In this document: piece by piece, positions 33,161 through 36,436 of the stretch
How the letters are laid out: each line of letters starts with the position of its first letter
Numbering within the stretch: the first letter of the stretch is position 1
DNA from: Synergistaceae bacterium
Lineage (GTDB): Bacteria > Synergistota > Synergistia > Synergistales > Aminobacteriaceae
DNA: 36,436 nucleotides
NCBI GenBank assembly: GCA_031267575.1
Contig: JAIRYN010000060.1
Location: 1 to 36,436, forward strand
Reading direction: 5' to 3'
The notes under the pieces: generated by a model
Seen by the model: only the letters and a program-made list of their open reading frames with translations
Database searches by the model: none
What the model was told of the DNA's origin: nothing
Position numbers and translations under genes: made by a program

Positions 33161-34291
33161 ATGGCCAGTTTTTTCCGGTTCTGGTCTGCTCTTAAAATTT
33201 TCTTTTGCTGTGTCGCCGTTTTTGCTGTTGCGGAGTTCGTTTATCTGAACAGAAGCGCGTCAGCTCCCATTGTACTTGAACGCTCTGGACTGGGCATGAA
33301 CACTTTGATGACGCTTTCCGTCGAGGCGCCGCGAAAAATGGGAGAGGAAGTTTTGGACGCGTCTTTTTCCCTGTTGAGTACTTTGGATGGTGCCTTGTCT
33401 CGGTATAAAGTAAGTTCGGACATCTCGAACATCAACGCCGCGTCGGGCGTTTCCACTGTGCAGGTAGGCAAAGAGACCGTCGCTGTTTTGAGCATCGCCA
33501 AGGAGATCGCGGAAAAAACCGGTGGCTATTTCGACCCCACCGTGGGACCACTAACCGACCTCTGGCGCATTCTTGCAAAGGACAATCACTGGGATTTTCC
33601 CTCCGAAGACCAGGTCTCGGTTGCTCGTGCTCTTGTCGATTATCGTGAACTCATTATATCTAGGGACAGTTCTCTTTCGCCGGAGGACTCGGCCCTCATC
33701 CGCCTGAATTTGGCAGGAGCGGCGTTGGATCTTGGAGGTATCGCTAAGGGTTATGCGGCGGACCAAGTCGCTGATCTCTGCAAAGCTCAGGGTATTCGCT
33801 CCGCGATGATCGACCTTGGAGGCAATCTGATGATTTTAGGACCCCGAATGGGGGAATCCCCTTGGAGGATCGGTATTCGGCATCCCTTGAAAAACCGGGC
33901 GGAGGACAGAGCTGTTATTTGTACGTTAGAGTTCGAACTTACCTCAGGTGAGATGATTTCCCTTTCCACCTCCGGCTCTTACGAGCGTTTTCGGGAGATT
34001 GACGGCAAGAGGTTGTCGCACGTGTTCGATCCGCGCACCGGCTTTCCCGTCGAAACGTCCTTGCTCTCTGTCTCTGTGCTTGACTCTTGCTCGGCGAAAG
34101 CTGACGCTCTGTCCACGGCCTTTCTGGTGATGGGCGAAGAGAAGGCACGAGAGGTCCTTTCTTCGAGTTTCCCGTCCACGGAGGCTGTCTTCCTTTACCT
34201 TGGACCGAACGAGAAAATAACGGCAAGTCTCACTCAAGGACTGCGAAAGTATCTGAAGTTCATGGATACTGAAACGGTTTTCGAGAGATAG
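33161..34291 (+). CDS. apbE: FAD:protein FMN transferase (ApbE family)
   Basis: ApbE transfers FMN from FAD to Thr residues of flavinylation motifs, here almost certainly those of RnfD and RnfG encoded just upstream. The 376-aa protein has a hydrophobic N-terminal anchor (about 8-28), so it acts outside the cytoplasmic membrane. Motifs are GGYFDPTVGPL, ALDLGGIAKGYAADQV, MIDLGGNL, SHVFDPRTGFPVE and the metal-binding segment CSAKADALSTAFLVMG. ATG 33161, 4 bp after rnfB, is chosen; the longer frame from 33068 lies within rnfB. It ends the Rnf operon; no clear terminator follows. Confidence 0.94.
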   Translation: MASFFRFWSALKIFFCCVAVFAVAEFVYLNRSASAPIVLERSGLGMNTLMTLSVEAPRKMGEEVLDASFSLLSTLDGALSRYKVSSDISNINAASGVSTVQVGKETVAVLSIAKEIAEKTGGYFDPTVGPLTDLWRILAKDNHWDFPSEDQVSVARALVDYRELIISRDSSLSPEDSALIRLNLAGAALDLGGIAKGYAADQVADLCKAQGIRSAMIDLGGNLMILGPRMGESPWRIGIRHPLKNRAEDRAVICTLEFELTSGEMISLSTSGSYERFREIDGKRLSHVFDPRTGFPVETSLLSVSVLDSCSAKADALSTAFLVMGEEKAREVLSSSFPSTEAVFLYLGPNEKITASLTQGLRKYLKFMDTETVFER

Positions 34292-34339
34292 ATGATTCTC
34301 TGGAAGCCGCTGAGACACGCGAGCTACGGCGCCGCGATG

Positions 34340-34476
34340 ATAAGTATATAATAAGTATATAAACTGTAACGAATAGCCGTACATGTGATCTGGGGATTCA
34401 TAAACTACGTTCTACGTTAAAGACGCAAGGATAAAGATGTAAGGATAAAGATGCAAGGATAAAGATGCAAGGAGGC
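34340..34476. repeat. Two short tandem repeat tracts in the apbE-citS gap
   Basis: ATAAGTATATA is repeated exactly at 34340-34350 and 34351-34361. A 14-bp unit, GCAAGGATAAAGAT, occurs at 34425-34438, 34439-34452 (one change) and 34453-34466, with a partial fourth copy to about 34476. The 34292-34625 gap otherwise shows no gene, and no clear promoter was found. Confidence 0.95.
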
Positions 34477-34625
34477 AAGAGCAAAATGAAACGATAATCA
34501 ATCATCTACGAGAAATCGATAAACAGTGTAAAGTGTAAGACGTTAATGATTTTACAAGCGGAACCGGATGTACGTGGTTTCGACAGATGAGTAGCGTCGT
34601 GTGGAAGAAAAAAGGGGAGGTTCTT

Positions 34626-35969
34626 ATGAGCACAGCATCGGAAAATGCAGGTATTCAAAAAAGAACATCATTTCAACTTTATGGTTTGCCCTGGTCTTTC
34701 TTTACCATTTTTGCGGTTATGATTTTAGCGGCGGTCTATCTGGGTAAGCTGCCCAAGGGCATGATTGGAGCGTTCCCCCTGATGATCGTCCTTGGGACGG
34801 TCTTTGGCGTTATCGGGGATAAATTGCCTTTCGTGAGCACCTTTCTGGGAGGCGGCGCCATTGTCATCATTTTCGGTTCCGCGGCGCTGAATACATTTAA
34901 ACTTCTACCCGAAGCGGCAATCAATATCATGCACGATTTCGAAGTGGCGGAGGGCTTCCTGGATTTCTATATCGCGTCGCTTATCACCGGGTCTATCATG
35001 GGAATGAACCGGAAGCTCCTCATTAAAGCAGCTATCCGTTACCTCCCGGCCATACTGGGAGGGCTTCTCATCGCCATTATCTTGGGGGGCGTTGTGGGCG
35101 CTGTCAGCGGATATGGCGCCTCGCAGGCGATTCTCTTCATTACTATCCCAATCATGGGAGGTGGTATGGGGGCAGGGGCGGTTCCTCTATCGAGGATCTT
35201 CGGTGAAACCTTAGGACGGGACCCAGCGGAGATGATCAATATGATGATCCCTGCAGTAGCCCTGGGCAACGCCTTGTCCATTGTAGCGGGGGGTCTCTTG
35301 AAGCGATTGGGGAAGGCAATACCCAGCTTGACCGGGGGAACTGGTGTAAACGCGCAGCTAATGCAGCTCAAAGGAGCGGAAGCCGCCAAGGAATTGGCGA
35401 TCGATCCCGCATACCAAAAAGCCCGAGATAGTATTGATTTGGCTCAGATGGGGGCGGGGCTTTTCATCGCCACAACCTTTTTTGCTTTCGGCGCGATTGT
35501 CAACAAATTTATCCCCGCTATTCACAGTTATGCGTGGATGATCATCTCTGTTGCCGCGGTTAAAGCCCTGGGACTGGTCCCCCAGAAATTCGAGATCTGT
35601 TGTTATCAGTGGTTCCAATTTGTGGCGAACAATCTTACCGGTGTACTTCTGGTGGGGATTGGCATTGCCTACACCGACCTGGAACAAATTGCCCAGGCAT
35701 TTTCATTTCAATACATTTTATTGGTGTTCGTTACTGTCCTGGGGGCCGTCTTAGGGGCTGGCATGGTTGGTAAATTAGTGGGTTTCTTCCCCATTGATTC
35801 AGCGATTACAGCGGGACTTTGCATGTCCAACATGGGAGGAACCGGGGATGTGGCGGTCCTTTCCGCGGCGGATCGCATGGAACTGATGCCTTTCGCTCAG
35901 ATTTCGTCCCGGATCGGAGGGGCCTTCATCCTTATCCTTTCGAGTATTCTGTTACAGATCATAAGCTAA
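34626..35969 (+). CDS. 2-hydroxycarboxylate transporter, CitS family sodium symporter
   Basis: The 447-aa membrane protein belongs to the 2HCT family (citrate, malate or related 2-hydroxycarboxylates with Na+ or H+). The two family fingerprints are present: PIMGGGMGAGAVPLS in the first half and CMSNMGGTGDVAVLSAADRM followed by LMPFAQISSRIGG at the end, whose Arg binds the carboxylate in CitS. ATG 34626 follows GGGGAGG by 6 nt; an in-frame ATG at 34587 is less likely. A hairpin follows the gene, then a remnant of a second copy and fumC, which suggests malate/citrate-to-fumarate metabolism. Substrate is not settled. Confidence 0.93.
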   Translation: MSTASENAGIQKRTSFQLYGLPWSFFTIFAVMILAAVYLGKLPKGMIGAFPLMIVLGTVFGVIGDKLPFVSTFLGGGAIVIIFGSAALNTFKLLPEAAINIMHDFEVAEGFLDFYIASLITGSIMGMNRKLLIKAAIRYLPAILGGLLIAIILGGVVGAVSGYGASQAILFITIPIMGGGMGAGAVPLSRIFGETLGRDPAEMINMMIPAVALGNALSIVAGGLLKRLGKAIPSLTGGTGVNAQLMQLKGAEAAKELAIDPAYQKARDSIDLAQMGAGLFIATTFFAFGAIVNKFIPAIHSYAWMIISVAAVKALGLVPQKFEICCYQWFQFVANNLTGVLLVGIGIAYTDLEQIAQAFSFQYILLVFVTVLGAVLGAGMVGKLVGFFPIDSAITAGLCMSNMGGTGDVAVLSAADRMELMPFAQISSRIGGAFILILSSILLQIIS

Positions 35970-35981
35970 CGGTAAAGCGTT

Positions 35982-36003
35982 CAAGCTCAGGGCAAGCTCA
36001 GGG
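35982..36003. repeat. 11-bp perfect tandem duplication
   Basis: CAAGCTCAGGG at 35982-35992 is repeated at 35993-36003; the second copy forms the 5' arm of the downstream terminator-like hairpin. Confidence 0.95.
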
Positions 36004-36018
36004 GGCCTCCTTGAGCTT
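35994..36018 (+). terminator. Terminator-like hairpin after the CitS-family gene
   Basis: AAGCTCA (35994-36000) pairs with TGAGCTT (36012-36018), extended inward by G-C and G-T pairs, followed by an A/T-rich stretch (TAATATTAAT) rather than a pure T run. It lies 25 bp after the stop. Confidence 0.6.
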
Positions 36019-36068
36019 TAATATTAATAATTAATATTAATAATATTGATAATAAAGAAGACGTTCTT

Positions 36069-36128
36069 ATGAACTCAGTATCGGAAAATGCGGGGATTCA
36101 AAAAAGGACATCATCCAGCATAAAATGA
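36069..36128 (+). pseudogene. Truncated 5' copy of the CitS-family gene
   Basis: An ATG with the same TTCTT context opens a 20-codon frame (MNSVSENAGIQKRTSSSIK then stop). It closely copies the N-terminus of the transporter at 34626 (MSTASENAGIQKRTSFQ), both in DNA and protein. Homology ends abruptly at about 36115, where the conserved upstream element of fumC begins. It is the stub left after duplication and deletion of a second transporter gene. Confidence 0.85.
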
Positions 36129-36184
36129 TATATTGATATGCTATTTTCATGCCTTCGCAGATTGATTTATTTTCTCATAATAAT
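36122..36184 (+). promoter_or_regulatory. Conserved upstream element, copy B (before fumC)
   Basis: It aligns without gaps to 27846-27908 (before rnfC), with about four-fifths of positions identical by eye, including ATGCTATTTTCAT and CCTTCGCA. It ends about 53 bp before the fumC start. It may be a shared promoter/operator or a copy of a small repeat element. Confidence 0.6.
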
Positions 36185-36236
36185 TAGTAGAGAACCTACA
36201 TGTAAAATAAATAATATCAAAATGGAGGGAAATCAT

Positions 36237-36436
36237 ATGGAATATCGCATTGAAAAAGATTCTTTAGGCGAAGTCCGTGTCCCTGTGGATAAACACTGGG
36301 GAGCGCAAACTCAGCGAAGTCTCGAAAATTTCAAAATCGGAATCGAAAAAATACCGGTAGAAAGCATCTATGCTTTTGCTCTGATGAAAAAAGGTTGTGC
36401 CCTGGCCAACAAACGCCTCGGTGTTTTGGATCCTGC
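36237..36436 (+). CDS. fumC: Class II fumarate hydratase, N-terminal part, cut by the window edge
   Basis: ATG 36237 follows TGGAGGGA by 7 nt. The 66 visible residues ([35 protein letters not shown], then ...[26 protein letters not shown]) match the N-terminus of iron-independent fumarase FumC almost residue for residue. FumC interconverts fumarate and malate. The GEVRVP and [10 protein letters not shown] signatures separate it from aspartase, which shares the fold. The catalytic residues lie beyond the window. Its position after a 2-hydroxycarboxylate symporter fits uptake and conversion of malate. Confidence 0.93.
   Translation, partial: MEYRIEKDSLGEVRVPVDKHWGAQTQRSLENFKIGIEKIPVESIYAFALMKKGCALANKRLGVLDP

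Overview
The window looks like a chromosomal segment from an anaerobic, Gram-negative-type bacterium that ferments organic acids, amino acids and purines. The pointers are a complete Rnf ion-translocating ferredoxin:NAD oxidoreductase in the order rnfCDGEAB, a tripartite TRAP transporter with an exported binding protein, a 2-hydroxycarboxylate symporter next to a class II fumarase, and a purine-oxidation cluster. This style fits Synergistota-like anaerobes, but that is inference; no rRNA or phylogenetic marker is present.

Layout. (1) 1-870: start of a minus-strand zinc-ribbon-like gene, a terminator hairpin, a perfect ten-copy heptanucleotide repeat and gene debris. (2) 873-5841: a LarA-type nickel-dependent racemase homologue, then a TRAP transporter (dctP, intercistronic hairpin, dctQ, dctM). 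(3) 5924-6835: a decayed IS200/IS605 element in which tnpA is fused to a broken tnpB. (4) 7011-18830: a compact island matching type 4 BREX phage defence: an unrecognised first gene, then brxP (PAPS-reductase-like plus DUF4007), brxC, pglZ, brxL and a small zinc-finger gene. It carries no DNA methyltransferase. (5) 18915-19185: a second, inverted, internally deleted copy of the same IS, so the island sits between inverted IS remnants. (6) 19249-20858: a QueG-related iron-sulfur protein and a RelB/YafQ-type toxin-antitoxin pair whose antitoxin start was displaced by a 16-bp tandem duplication. (7) 21028-27796: a guanine-class purine riboswitch followed by guanine deaminase, an NCS2 purine permease and a two-gene xanthine dehydrogenase, closed by a hairpin. 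(8) 28026-34291: rnfCDGEAB plus apbE, the flavin transferase that matures RnfD and RnfG. (9) 34626-36436: a CitS-family symporter, a 20-codon remnant of a second copy of its 5' end, and the start of fumC.

Functional logic. The purine operon would import purines and convert guanine to xanthine and onward under riboswitch control. Rnf couples reduced ferredoxin to NAD and an ion gradient, which could support the TRAP and CitS-type symporters. BREX gives phage resistance.

Two features cross gene boundaries. Short perfect tandem duplications (about 7-16 bp) occur again and again in intergenic DNA and pseudogenes, and only in multiples of three inside intact genes. A roughly 63-bp sequence upstream of rnfC recurs upstream of fumC.
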